A DNA stretch of 11,719 bases from an uncultured Clostridia bacterium (GTDB taxonomy: Bacteria > Bacillota > Clostridia > Oscillospirales > Ruminococcaceae), in the NCBI GenBank assembly GCA_937891895.1, contig CALATN010000021.1:1-11719 (forward strand), in the 5' to 3' direction. This document shows positions 6,122-11,719 of this stretch, one piece after another (the first letter of the stretch is position 1; each line of letters begins with the position of its first letter). Under the pieces are notes generated by a model. The model searched no databases. It was not told where the DNA came from and worked only from the letters and a program-made list of their open reading frames with translations. Made by a program: the position numbers and the translations under genes.

Positions 6122-6149
6122 AAGGCTGTGCTTGGGTTAATTTTTTATT
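6106..6149 (+). terminator. riboswitch-controlled intrinsic terminator 2
   Basis: The same 14-bp stem as terminator 1 (6106-6119 with 6125-6138, loop TTAAG). It is followed by AATTTTTTATT, a better U-tract than in copy 1, so basal termination may be tighter here. Confidence 0.9.
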
Positions 6150-6161
6150 AGGAATGATATT

Positions 6162-6947
6162 ATGAATAACGTAAACAAAACTTTATATATTCCTTTGTAT
6201 GGTAAAGCTTATGTCAGCAAAAAAGGAATAATCCTTAAAGACACAAAGGCAGAGGAAATTTGGGGTAAAGAGGGTTTTAAGTTAAAGGGTAAATCAAAAT
6301 CCAGATGGCTTGCATACTTTATGGGAATGAGGTCTTCAGTTTTTGACCTTTGGGTTAAAGAGAAAATGTCAGAGATGAAAGATGCTGTAATAATTCACAT
6401 AGGTTGCGGAATGGACAGCCGTGTACTGAGAGTCGGAACACATAATCACAAGTGGTATGATGTGGATTTTCCCGAGGTTATTTGCGAGCGTAAGATTTAT
6501 TATGCTGAAACCGAAACCTACAAAATGCTTGAAGGTGACGCAAGAAAACCCCAATGGATATCAGAGATACCTGAACAAAGCTCTGCCATTGTGATTATTG
6601 AGGGTGTGAGTATGTACCTTAAATCCCATGAGGTGAAGAATCTTATGATTGCTCTTAATAATCACTTTGATAACGTTTCTCTTATGATGGATTGTTATAC
6701 CGAAATGTCTGCCAGAATCTCAAAATACAAAAACCCTATTAACGATGTGGGTGTTACCGAGGTTTACGGCACAGACAATCCTGAAATCTTTGAAACAGAT
6801 AATTTCAGATTTATCAAAGAGCATGATATGACTCCCGATAATCTCATCAACGAGCTTAAAGACATGGAAAAGCTTGTGTTCAAAAATCTATATGGCGGAA
6901 AATTCTCTAAAAAGATGTACCGTTTGTTTGAATATAAAAGCGTTTAA
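6162..6947 (+). CDS. class I SAM-dependent methyltransferase, LCM/COG3315-like
   Basis: A 261-residue methyltransferase of the leucine carboxyl methyltransferase-like group, often annotated as polyketide-synthesis O-methyltransferases. The SAM-binding motif I is IHIGCGMDSR (G81-C-G-M-D-S-R87). It is followed by the family signature W-Y-D-V-D-F-P-E (Asp100 and Asp102 region) and by EGVSMYL (147-153). The N-terminal helical part carries WLAYFMGMRSSVFD, a typical lid region for the group. The substrate is unknown; carboxyl or hydroxyl groups are typical. AGGA at 6150-6153 sits 8 bases before the ATG, directly after the module 2 terminator, so the riboswitch gates it. The kinase-like gene follows 23 bases on. 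Confidence 0.83.
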   Translation: MNNVNKTLYIPLYGKAYVSKKGIILKDTKAEEIWGKEGFKLKGKSKSRWLAYFMGMRSSVFDLWVKEKMSEMKDAVIIHIGCGMDSRVLRVGTHNHKWYDVDFPEVICERKIYYAETETYKMLEGDARKPQWISEIPEQSSAIVIIEGVSMYLKSHEVKNLMIALNNHFDNVSLMMDCYTEMSARISKYKNPINDVGVTEVYGTDNPEIFETDNFRFIKEHDMTPDNLINELKDMEKLVFKNLYGGKFSKKMYRLFEYKSV

Positions 6948-6970
6948 TTTGTTGTTAAGAGGTATACAAA

Positions 6971-7513
6971 ATGGAAGTTTTAGCTGTTAATGGAAAAGAA
7001 TATACAATCATAAAACTGCTTGGCAAAGGAAAGGGCGGTTATTCCTACCTTGCCGAAAAAGACGGAAAGCAATATGTTTTAAAGCAGATTCATCACGAGC
7101 CTTGTGACTATTATACCTTCGGCAACAAAATAGAAGCCGAAAACCATGACTACAAGCGACTTCTCAAAGCGGGTATCAGAATCCCTGAAATGCTTGAAAT
7201 TGATATAGAAAACGAGCGAATTTTAAAGGAATACATAGAGGGTGATACAATTTTTGATATGGTGAAAAATGATTTATCAGTTGAACCTTTCATGGAGCAA
7301 ATCCGTGAAATGGCAGACAAAGCAAAAAAAGCAGGGCTTAATATCGACTATTTCCCAACAAATTTTGTAGTGCAAAAGTGCTTGATTTATTACATCGACT
7401 ACGAATGTAATGAATATATGGAAGAATGGAATTTTGAAAATTGGGGTGTTAAGTATTGGTCTAAGACCCCTGAGTTTATAGAATATTTAACAAGAATAAT
7501 TGATGAAATTTAG
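6971..7513 (+). CDS. small protein-kinase/APH-fold protein
   Basis: A 180-residue reduced kinase-like domain. A glycine-rich loop LLGKGKGGYSYLA (16-28) and VLKQI with ATP-binding K38 form the N-lobe. EYIEGDTIFDMV is the hinge. In the C-lobe, NIDYFPTNFVV has the catalytic-loop spacing (D126 and N131), and YIDYE gives a DFG-like metal-binding Asp (D143). The canonical HRD His-Arg is absent, and the domain is far shorter than Ser/Thr kinases (about 260 residues). It therefore resembles the aminoglycoside-phosphotransferase/lipopolysaccharide-kinase side of the superfamily. A small-molecule kinase or a minimal protein kinase are both possible. It shares a transcript with the methyltransferase. 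No terminator with a U-tract is seen after it. Confidence 0.75.
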   Translation: MEVLAVNGKEYTIIKLLGKGKGGYSYLAEKDGKQYVLKQIHHEPCDYYTFGNKIEAENHDYKRLLKAGIRIPEMLEIDIENERILKEYIEGDTIFDMVKNDLSVEPFMEQIREMADKAKKAGLNIDYFPTNFVVQKCLIYYIDYECNEYMEEWNFENWGVKYWSKTPEFIEYLTRIIDEI

Positions 7514-7541
7514 GATAATACGCCTAAGAATGATAAAAAGC

Positions 7542-7570
7542 TTGAAAAGTCGAAACGTATGGTGTATAAT
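7542..7570 (+). promoter_or_regulatory. sigma-A promoter of the thiamine operon
   Basis: TTGAAA (7542-7547), a 17-base spacer and a perfect TATAAT (7565-7570) precede the TPP riboswitch by about 20 bases. Confidence 0.88.
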
Positions 7571-7590
7571 CAAACTACAATTTAACAAAT

Positions 7591-7679
7591 GGGAGCTTGT
7601 ATACAGGCTGAGAGGAAGGTGTGACCTTCGACCGAGAACCTGATTTGGATAATGCCAACGTAGGGATGCCTGATACAAG
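7591..7679 (+). promoter_or_regulatory. TPP riboswitch (THI box)
   Basis: The conserved THI-box landmarks appear in order: GGGAGCTTGT, GGCTGAGA (7606-7613), a GAAGGT/ACCTTC hairpin, GAACCTGATTTGG, ATAATGCC and CGTAGGGA. P1 pairs CTTGTAT (7596-7602) with ATACAAG (7673-7679). Binding of thiamine pyrophosphate is expected to favour the terminator downstream and shut off the thi genes. Confidence 0.97.
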
Positions 7680-7722
7680 GATATTAGGAAGAACATAGGA
7701 TTTTAGGAAGTTACCAAATCGG
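7640..7722 (+). promoter_or_regulatory. candidate TPP-switch antiterminator pairing
   Basis: CTGATTTGG (7640-7648), in the TPP-binding core of the aptamer, is complementary over 9 bp (one T-G wobble) to CCAAATCGG (7714-7722). The latter covers the terminator loop and the top of both arms. When TPP holds the core folded, this helix cannot form and the terminator wins. This is inferred from complementarity only; folding energies were not computed. Confidence 0.45.
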
Positions 7723-7740
7723 TAACTTCCTTTTTTGTTT
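7705..7740 (+). terminator. intrinsic terminator of the TPP riboswitch
   Basis: GGAAGTTACC (7706-7715) and GGTAACTTCC (7721-7730) form a perfect 10-bp stem around loop AAATC, with one more A-T pair possible at the base. TTTTTTGTTT follows. It lies between the aptamer and the thiS ribosome binding site. Confidence 0.95.
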
Positions 7741-7754
7741 TTCAGGAGGTTTTT

Positions 7755-7949
7755 ATGGTAAAGATTAATGGCAAAGAACTTAACGTTGCAGGCAAGAGTA
7801 TTGCAGAATATCTTGCGACAACAAATTATGACCCAAAAAGAATCGCAGTTGAACGAAACGGCGACATTGTTCCAAAAGCTCAGTATGAAGATACTGTGCT
7901 TTGTGACGGCGATACGGTAGAGGTTGTCAGCTTTGTGGGAGGTGGTTAA
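7755..7949 (+). CDS. thiS: thiamine biosynthesis sulfur carrier ThiS
   Basis: A 64-residue ubiquitin-like protein ending in the Gly-Gly tail (FVGGG, G63-G64). The tail is adenylated by ThiF and turned into a thiocarboxylate that donates sulfur to the thiazole ring at ThiG. The length and the DGDTVEVVSFVGGG ending are typical of ThiS. CAGGAGG at 7743-7749 is a strong ribosome binding site just after the riboswitch terminator. The tail codons also contain the ribosome binding site for thiF, which starts at the next base after the stop. Confidence 0.95.
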   Translation: MVKINGKELNVAGKSIAEYLATTNYDPKRIAVERNGDIVPKAQYEDTVLCDGDTVEVVSFVGGG

Positions 7950-8585
7950 GTGTATCCCACGAAAGAACAGTGGTACAGAGCCTTGTGCGAAAGACACAGC
8001 GAAGATATACAACGAAAGTTTACATCTGCCACAGTTGCAATCTGCGGACTTGGAGGGCTTGGCTCAAATATTGCGGTTGCTCTTGCTCGTGCAGGTGTCG
8101 GTAAACTTGTGCTTGTAGATTTTGATAAGGTTGATATTACAAATCTTCACCGACAGCAATATAAGGCAGAGCAAATCGGCAGATATAAAACAGAAGCATT
8201 AGCCGAAAATCTGAAAGAAATATCACCATATACCGAAATCGTTTTGCATACTGACAAACTAACGGAAGAAAACACAGTGGATTTACTTGAAGATGCAGAT
8301 ATAATCTGCGAAGCATTTGACAATGTCGAGTGTAAGGCACAGCTTGTTAACACAGTACTTGAAAAAACACCTCATAAGTATATTGTGGCGGCTTCGGGTA
8401 TGGCAGGGCTTTCAAGTGCCAATACCATCAGGACAAGAAAAGTAACAAGTAAATTCTATTTGTGCGGTGATGAAATAAGCGATGTAAAGGATGGGCTTGG
8501 TCTTGTGTCATCCCGTGTAATGCTTTGTGCTTCTCATCAGGCACATATGGTTCTAAGAATTTTAGCAAATGAATTTGAAGTTTAA
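7950..8585 (+). CDS. thiF: ThiS adenylyltransferase ThiF (short family-2 form)
   Basis: A 211-residue E1-like enzyme that adenylates the C terminus of ThiS. The ATP-binding loop is GLGGLGSN (33-40), followed by DFDKVD (57-62), NLHRQQ (65-70) and the catalytic Asp region EAFDN (D124). It is shorter than the 250-residue E. coli type and lacks the paired CxxC zinc motifs. This matches the shorter ThiF family found with thiSGH in Clostridia. It starts at GTG 7950, directly abutting the thiS stop, using GGGAGGTGG at 7937-7945 as its ribosome binding site. How it passes sulfur to ThiS without the usual C-terminal cysteine region cannot be told from the sequence. Confidence 0.93.
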   Translation: MYPTKEQWYRALCERHSEDIQRKFTSATVAICGLGGLGSNIAVALARAGVGKLVLVDFDKVDITNLHRQQYKAEQIGRYKTEALAENLKEISPYTEIVLHTDKLTEENTVDLLEDADIICEAFDNVECKAQLVNTVLEKTPHKYIVAASGMAGLSSANTIRTRKVTSKFYLCGDEISDVKDGLGLVSSRVMLCASHQAHMVLRILANEFEV

Positions 8586-8601
8586 GAAAGAAGGAATAAA
8601 T

Positions 8602-9372
8602 ATGAATAACGATAAACTTATAATTGGCGGACACGAATTTAATTCACGTTTTATTCTCGGCTCCGGTAAGTACTCTATGAAGTTGATTGAAGCAGCGGTA
8701 AAAGACGCAGGTGCAGAGATTATCACTCTTGCAGTGCGTAGAGCAAACACCAAGGATGCCGAGAATATCCTTGACTATATCCCCGAAGGTGTTACCTTGC
8801 TGCCAAATACATCAGGTGCAAGAAATGCAGAAGAAGCCGTGCGTATTGCACGCCTTGCCAGAGAGCTTGGTTGCGGTAACTTTGTAAAAATCGAAATTAT
8901 GCGTGATTCAAAGTACCTTTTTCCTGATAATCAAGAAACCATAAAAGCAACCGAAATTCTTGCAAATGAAGGCTTTGTTGTTATGCCTTATATGTATCCC
9001 GATTTAAATGTAGCAAGAGATTTGGTGAACGCAGGTGCGGCTTCTGTTATGCCTCTGGCTTCACCCATAGGTTCTAACAAAGGCCTTTCAACAAAGGACT
9101 TTATTCAGATTCTTATTGATGAAATTGATGTGCCAATTATTGTGGACGCAGGTATTGGCAGACCTTCTCAGGCTTGCGAAGCTATGGAGATGGGTGCCTC
9201 TGCTATTATGGCTAATACAGCTCTTGCCACAGCAGGGGATTTACCGATGATGGCTTCTGCTTTTAAAAACGCAATTGAGGCAGGCAGAAAAGCGTACCTT
9301 GCAGGACTTGGCAGAGTCCTAACCCGCGGTGCCTCAGCCTCTGACCCTCTCACAGGTTTTTTGAGAGATTAA
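8602..9372 (+). CDS. thiG: thiazole synthase ThiG
   Basis: A 256-residue TIM-barrel enzyme that builds the thiazole phosphate from deoxyxylulose 5-phosphate, dehydroglycine and ThiS thiocarboxylate. The start region LIIGGHEFNSRFILGSGKY and the barrel segments (ITLAVRR, VVMPYMYPD, PLASPIGSNKG, IIVDAGIGRPS, GASAIMANTA) are all ThiG hallmarks. Lys96 in NFVKIEI is the expected Schiff-base lysine. The C terminus (GRVLTRGASASDPLTGFL) is also typical. The ATG at 8602 is chosen for AAGGA at 8591-8595. An in-frame upstream ATG at 8569 overlaps the end of thiF and would add 11 non-family residues. Confidence 0.97.
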   Translation: MNNDKLIIGGHEFNSRFILGSGKYSMKLIEAAVKDAGAEIITLAVRRANTKDAENILDYIPEGVTLLPNTSGARNAEEAVRIARLARELGCGNFVKIEIMRDSKYLFPDNQETIKATEILANEGFVVMPYMYPDLNVARDLVNAGAASVMPLASPIGSNKGLSTKDFIQILIDEIDVPIIVDAGIGRPSQACEAMEMGASAIMANTALATAGDLPMMASAFKNAIEAGRKAYLAGLGRVLTRGASASDPLTGFLRD

Positions 9373-9381
9373 GGAGTAAAT

Positions 9382-10635
9382 ATGGAAAATCAGTTTTTTG
9401 TAGACTCCGAGCATTTGTCAGCAGAAGCACTCGATAAAAAACACAGACTTGAGAATGAGCCTTCTTTTCGTACTAATCACATGGAATATATGGAAGGTAT
9501 GGAGATTATTGAGTCCGATGTTTGCTCAAAGGTAATGGAGCATATGAAGTCTTATGATTACAGCAAATATACAGCGACTGATGTAAAGGCGGCACTTGAG
9601 CATGATGTTTGCAGTATTGAAGATTTTAAGGCTCTTTTATCTCCTGCGGCAAAGCCTTTTCTGGAGCAAATGGCACAACGTGCAAGACTTGAAACAAGCA
9701 AGCACTTTGGCAACACAGTATATCTGTTCACACCTCTTTACATAGCAAATTACTGTGAAAATTACTGCGTGTACTGCGGATTCAACTGCTATAACCATAT
9801 AAAGCGGATGAAGCTTAATATGGAGCAGATTGAAAAAGAAATGCAGGTTATTGCAGACAGCGGTATGGAAGAAATTCTGATTCTCACAGGGGAGAGCAGA
9901 GCCAAAAGCGATGTAGCATATATCGGCGAAGCCTGCAAATTGGCACGAAAATATTTCCGTATGGTAGGGCTTGAGATATACCCCATTAACACAGATGAGT
10001 ACAAATTTCTTCATGAGTGTGGTGCTGATTACATAACCGTATTTCAGGAAACTTATGATTCCGACAAATACGAAAAGCTTCATCTTTTCGGTCATAAGCG
10101 TGTATGGCCATATCGTTTTGACGCACAGGAAAGAGCGCTTATGGGCGGTATGAGAGGTGTTGCCTTTTCAGCACTTTTAGGACTTTCGGATTTTAGAAAG
10201 GATGCTCTTGCAAGTGCTTTGCACGTGTACTTTTTGCAAAGGAAGTACCCTCACGCAGAAATGTCTTTGTCTTGTCCAAGGCTCAGACCAATTATCAATA
10301 ACGATAAAATAAACCCTTTGGATGTAGGGGAAAGCGAGCTTTGTCAGGTTCTTTGTGCATACAGGATTTTCCTTCCCTTTGTGGGAATCACCGTGTCCTC
10401 TCGTGAAAGTGCTGAGTTCAGAAACGGCATTGTAAAAATTGCCGCAACAAAGGTTTCGGCAGGAGTTTCCACAGGAATAGGCGACCACGAAAGCAAATAT
10501 ACAGGAAATGAAACCGATGATGTTCAGGGCGACGAACAGTTTGAAATTGATGATAACCGAAGCCTTGACAAAATGTATGAAGATATGGCAGATGAAGGCT
10601 TGCAACCTGTTTTAAACGACTATTTATATGTGTGA
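9382..10635 (+). CDS. thiH: 2-iminoacetate synthase ThiH (radical SAM tyrosine lyase)
   Basis: A 417-residue radical SAM enzyme that cleaves tyrosine to p-cresol and dehydroglycine (2-iminoacetate), the glycine-imine donor for ThiG. The 4Fe-4S motif is CxxxCxxC with C125, C129 and C132 (YCENYCVYCGFN). Later family signatures include ILTGES, YPINTDEY, GHKRVWPYRFDAQERA and FVGITVSSRESAEFRNG. The C terminus has GDEQFEIDDNRSL, as in ThiH. HydG, the closest relative, was considered; this protein lacks HydG's longer cluster-binding C terminus and sits in a thi operon. AAGGAG overlaps the thiG stop 5 bases before the ATG. Use of ThiH and not the oxygen-dependent ThiO fits an anaerobe. Confidence 0.96.
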   Translation: MENQFFVDSEHLSAEALDKKHRLENEPSFRTNHMEYMEGMEIIESDVCSKVMEHMKSYDYSKYTATDVKAALEHDVCSIEDFKALLSPAAKPFLEQMAQRARLETSKHFGNTVYLFTPLYIANYCENYCVYCGFNCYNHIKRMKLNMEQIEKEMQVIADSGMEEILILTGESRAKSDVAYIGEACKLARKYFRMVGLEIYPINTDEYKFLHECGADYITVFQETYDSDKYEKLHLFGHKRVWPYRFDAQERALMGGMRGVAFSALLGLSDFRKDALASALHVYFLQRKYPHAEMSLSCPRLRPIINNDKINPLDVGESELCQVLCAYRIFLPFVGITVSSRESAEFRNGIVKIAATKVSAGVSTGIGDHESKYTGNETDDVQGDEQFEIDDNRSLDKMYEDMADEGLQPVLNDYLYV

Positions 10636-10642
10636 GGAAGAT

Positions 10643-11278
10643 ATGAAAAAATTTGATTCAAGTTTATATTTTATAACCGATAGCTCAGGCTTTACCGAAG
10701 ATGAGTTTCTTTATCGTGTAGAGCAAGCACTTAAAGGTGGCGTAACACTTTTACAGCTTCGTGAAAAGGATAAAACAACCCGAGAGTATATCACCCTTGC
10801 AGAAAAAGTACATAACCTTACTCAAATGTACAATGTTCCCTTGATAATTGACGATAGGGTGGATGTGGCTTTGGCGGTGAATGCCGAGGGAGTTCATGTG
10901 GGACAAAGTGATATGCCTGTGAGTCTGGCAAGAAAACTTATGGGAGAAAACAAGATTGTAGGTGCAACAACAAAAACAGTTAAACAGGCAAAAGAAGCCT
11001 ATGAGCAGGGAGCTGACTATCTCGGTGTGGGTGCAATTTTCCCTACTACCACAAAGGTTAAAACTGTGCTGACCTCTACCGATACTCTCAGAGATATCTG
11101 CTATTCTGTGCCAATACCTGTTAACGCAATCGGCGGTCTTAATAAAGATAACATTGACGTTCTTGAAGGAATCGAAGTATCAGGAATCTGTGTTGTTTCA
11201 GCAATAATGAAGGCTGATGACCCTAAAAAGGCAACAGAAGAACTTAAGGCAAGAGCAAAGGAACTGAACTTATGTTAA
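10643..11278 (+). CDS. thiE: thiamine phosphate synthase ThiE
   Basis: A 211-residue TIM-barrel enzyme that joins HMP-pyrophosphate and thiazole phosphate to thiamine monophosphate. Motifs in order are TLLQLREKD (35-43), LIIDDRVDVAL (D70-D71-R72), GVHVGQSDMP (83-92), VGATTKTVKQA, DYLGVGAIFPTTTK, VNAIGGL and SGICVVSAIM. These cover the pyrophosphate and Mg2+-binding positions. The ATG at 10643 has AGGA at 10635-10638 and begins the family-like first strand (SSLYFITD). The earlier ATG at 10628 overlaps the end of thiH by 8 bases and has no ribosome binding site, though it cannot be excluded. Its last 7 bases overlap the start of the next gene. Confidence 0.95.
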   Translation: MKKFDSSLYFITDSSGFTEDEFLYRVEQALKGGVTLLQLREKDKTTREYITLAEKVHNLTQMYNVPLIIDDRVDVALAVNAEGVHVGQSDMPVSLARKLMGENKIVGATTKTVKQAKEAYEQGADYLGVGAIFPTTTKVKTVLTSTDTLRDICYSVPIPVNAIGGLNKDNIDVLEGIEVSGICVVSAIMKADDPKKATEELKARAKELNLC

Positions 11279-11719
11279 AAGGTGCAATATTTGATTTTGA
11301 CGGAACACTTGTGGATTCAATGTTTATCTGGCAGACCTTTGGCGAGGATTATTTAAGAAGTCTTGGCAAAAAGCCAAAAGAAAATCTGCGTGATACCTTC
11401 TCTACATTTACACTTGAACAAGCGGCTGAATACTATCGCGAGCATTACGGAGTTACTCTTTCCGTGAATGAAATCGTCGATGGCGTAAACGAAATGGTAG
11501 CCGAAATATACAGAACCAAAGTCACTCTCAAAGACGGTGTTCGTGCATTTCTCGAAGGACTGAGGGCGCAAGGCGTAAAAATGTGCGTGGCAACCGTTAC
11601 AGATAGATCTATCGTAGAGGATGTGCTGAATAGACTTGGTATCCGTGATTTCTTTGTGGAAATACTCACTTGCGCCGAGGTTGGATGTAACAAGGAAACA
11701 CCGCACATATATCGGGCGG
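11272..11719 (+). CDS. HAD phosphatase in the thi operon (partial, cut by window end)
   Basis: An open frame runs from ATG 11272 to the window edge (149 residues seen). FDFDGTLVDS is HAD motif I, with nucleophile D8 and acid/base D10. VATVTDR supplies the motif II Thr. A helical C1 cap lies between them. CNKETPHIY holds the motif III Lys, which places it with the beta-phosphoglucomutase-like/PGP-like subgroup. The missing end should contain motif IV. It overlaps thiE by 7 bases, so the two are very likely co-translated. That suggests a phosphatase of the pathway, for example of thiamine monophosphate or HMP phosphate. The substrate is inference. Confidence 0.85.
   Translation, partial: MLKGAIFDFDGTLVDSMFIWQTFGEDYLRSLGKKPKENLRDTFSTFTLEQAAEYYREHYGVTLSVNEIVDGVNEMVAEIYRTKVTLKDGVRAFLEGLRAQGVKMCVATVTDRSIVEDVLNRLGIRDFFVEILTCAEVGCNKETPHIYRA

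Larger units (their letters stand above)
5933..6138 (+). repeat. direct repeat copy 2: promoter + riboswitch + terminator module
   Basis: The second copy of the block at 825-1028, in the same orientation and about 5.1 kb downstream. It is 206 bases long. Three extra bases in one hairpin and one fewer A in another account for the length difference. Hairpin and terminator arms are kept while the linker (about 6086-6103) has diverged. Confidence 0.95.

Noticed and set aside
825..6138. Long direct repeats as ends of an insertion sequence or integron-like element
   Set aside because: No transposase or integrase lies between them, and the repeat content is fully explained as promoter, aptamer and terminator.
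7510..7527. Inverted repeat TTAGG/CCTAA after the kinase-like gene as a terminator
   Set aside because: Only 5 bp with an 8-base loop and no U-tract.
7924..8118. Forward 64-residue open frame across the thiS-thiF junction
   Set aside because: It is out of frame with both thi genes, whose motifs account for the whole stretch.
8569..8601. Earlier start for thiG at ATG 8569
   Set aside because: It overlaps the thiF end, adds residues absent from ThiG, and lacks a ribosome binding site. ATG 8602 has one.
9637..10605. Long reverse-strand open frames opposite thiH
   Set aside because: They are shadows of the forward gene: cysteine-rich unnatural composition, no ribosome binding sites, and no recognisable domain.
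9382..10635. HydG identity for the radical SAM gene
   Set aside because: Context is thiG-thiE and the C terminus is ThiH-like, without the extra cluster-binding region of HydG.
11353..11708. Reverse-strand open frames near the window end
   Set aside because: They lie opposite a convincing HAD gene and show no family motifs.

Overview
The window reads as low-GC Gram-positive DNA, most likely from an anaerobic gut-type member of the Clostridia. The grounds are AT-rich codon use, strong AGGAGG-type ribosome binding sites, several TTG and GTG starts, transcription-attenuating riboswitches, and a Clostridia-style thiamine operon with the oxygen-sensitive ThiH and a short ThiF. Genus cannot be assigned. 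All supported genes are on the + strand, and the opposite-strand ORFs look like shadows.

Region 1 (1-824): the tail of an unidentified gene, then a HAD-family hydrolase with its own extended -10 promoter.

Region 2 (825-5916): a sigma-A promoter, a yybP-ykoY (Mn2+)-type riboswitch and an intrinsic terminator lead into a run of eight close-packed genes. They encode a small four-helix membrane protein, a 2H phosphoesterase-like protein, a NodB-like deacetylase without a signal peptide, two GNAT acetyltransferases, a divergent ornithine-carbamoyltransferase-like protein and two more GNATs. No other promoter or terminator is evident inside the run, so it may be one transcription unit under the riboswitch.

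Region 3 (5933-7513): a second, nearly identical promoter-riboswitch-terminator module precedes an LCM-type SAM methyltransferase and a small protein-kinase/APH-fold protein. In both modules one helix excludes the next: aptamer P1, an anti-antiterminator, an antiterminator and the terminator. This predicts that ligand binding turns expression on. Neither downstream gene set encodes a recognisable manganese exporter, which makes this the most interesting part of the window.

Region 4 (7542-11719): a consensus promoter, a TPP riboswitch and a terminator control thiS-thiF-thiG-thiH-thiE and a HAD phosphatase cut by the window edge. This set makes the thiazole half of thiamine (ThiS sulfur carrier, ThiF adenylating enzyme, ThiG synthase, ThiH tyrosine lyase), joins it to HMP-PP (ThiE), and may dephosphorylate a pathway intermediate. 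No thiC, thiD or thiM is visible here.

No IS element, tRNA, rRNA, CRISPR array or origin was seen. The only long repeat is the duplicated riboswitch module.
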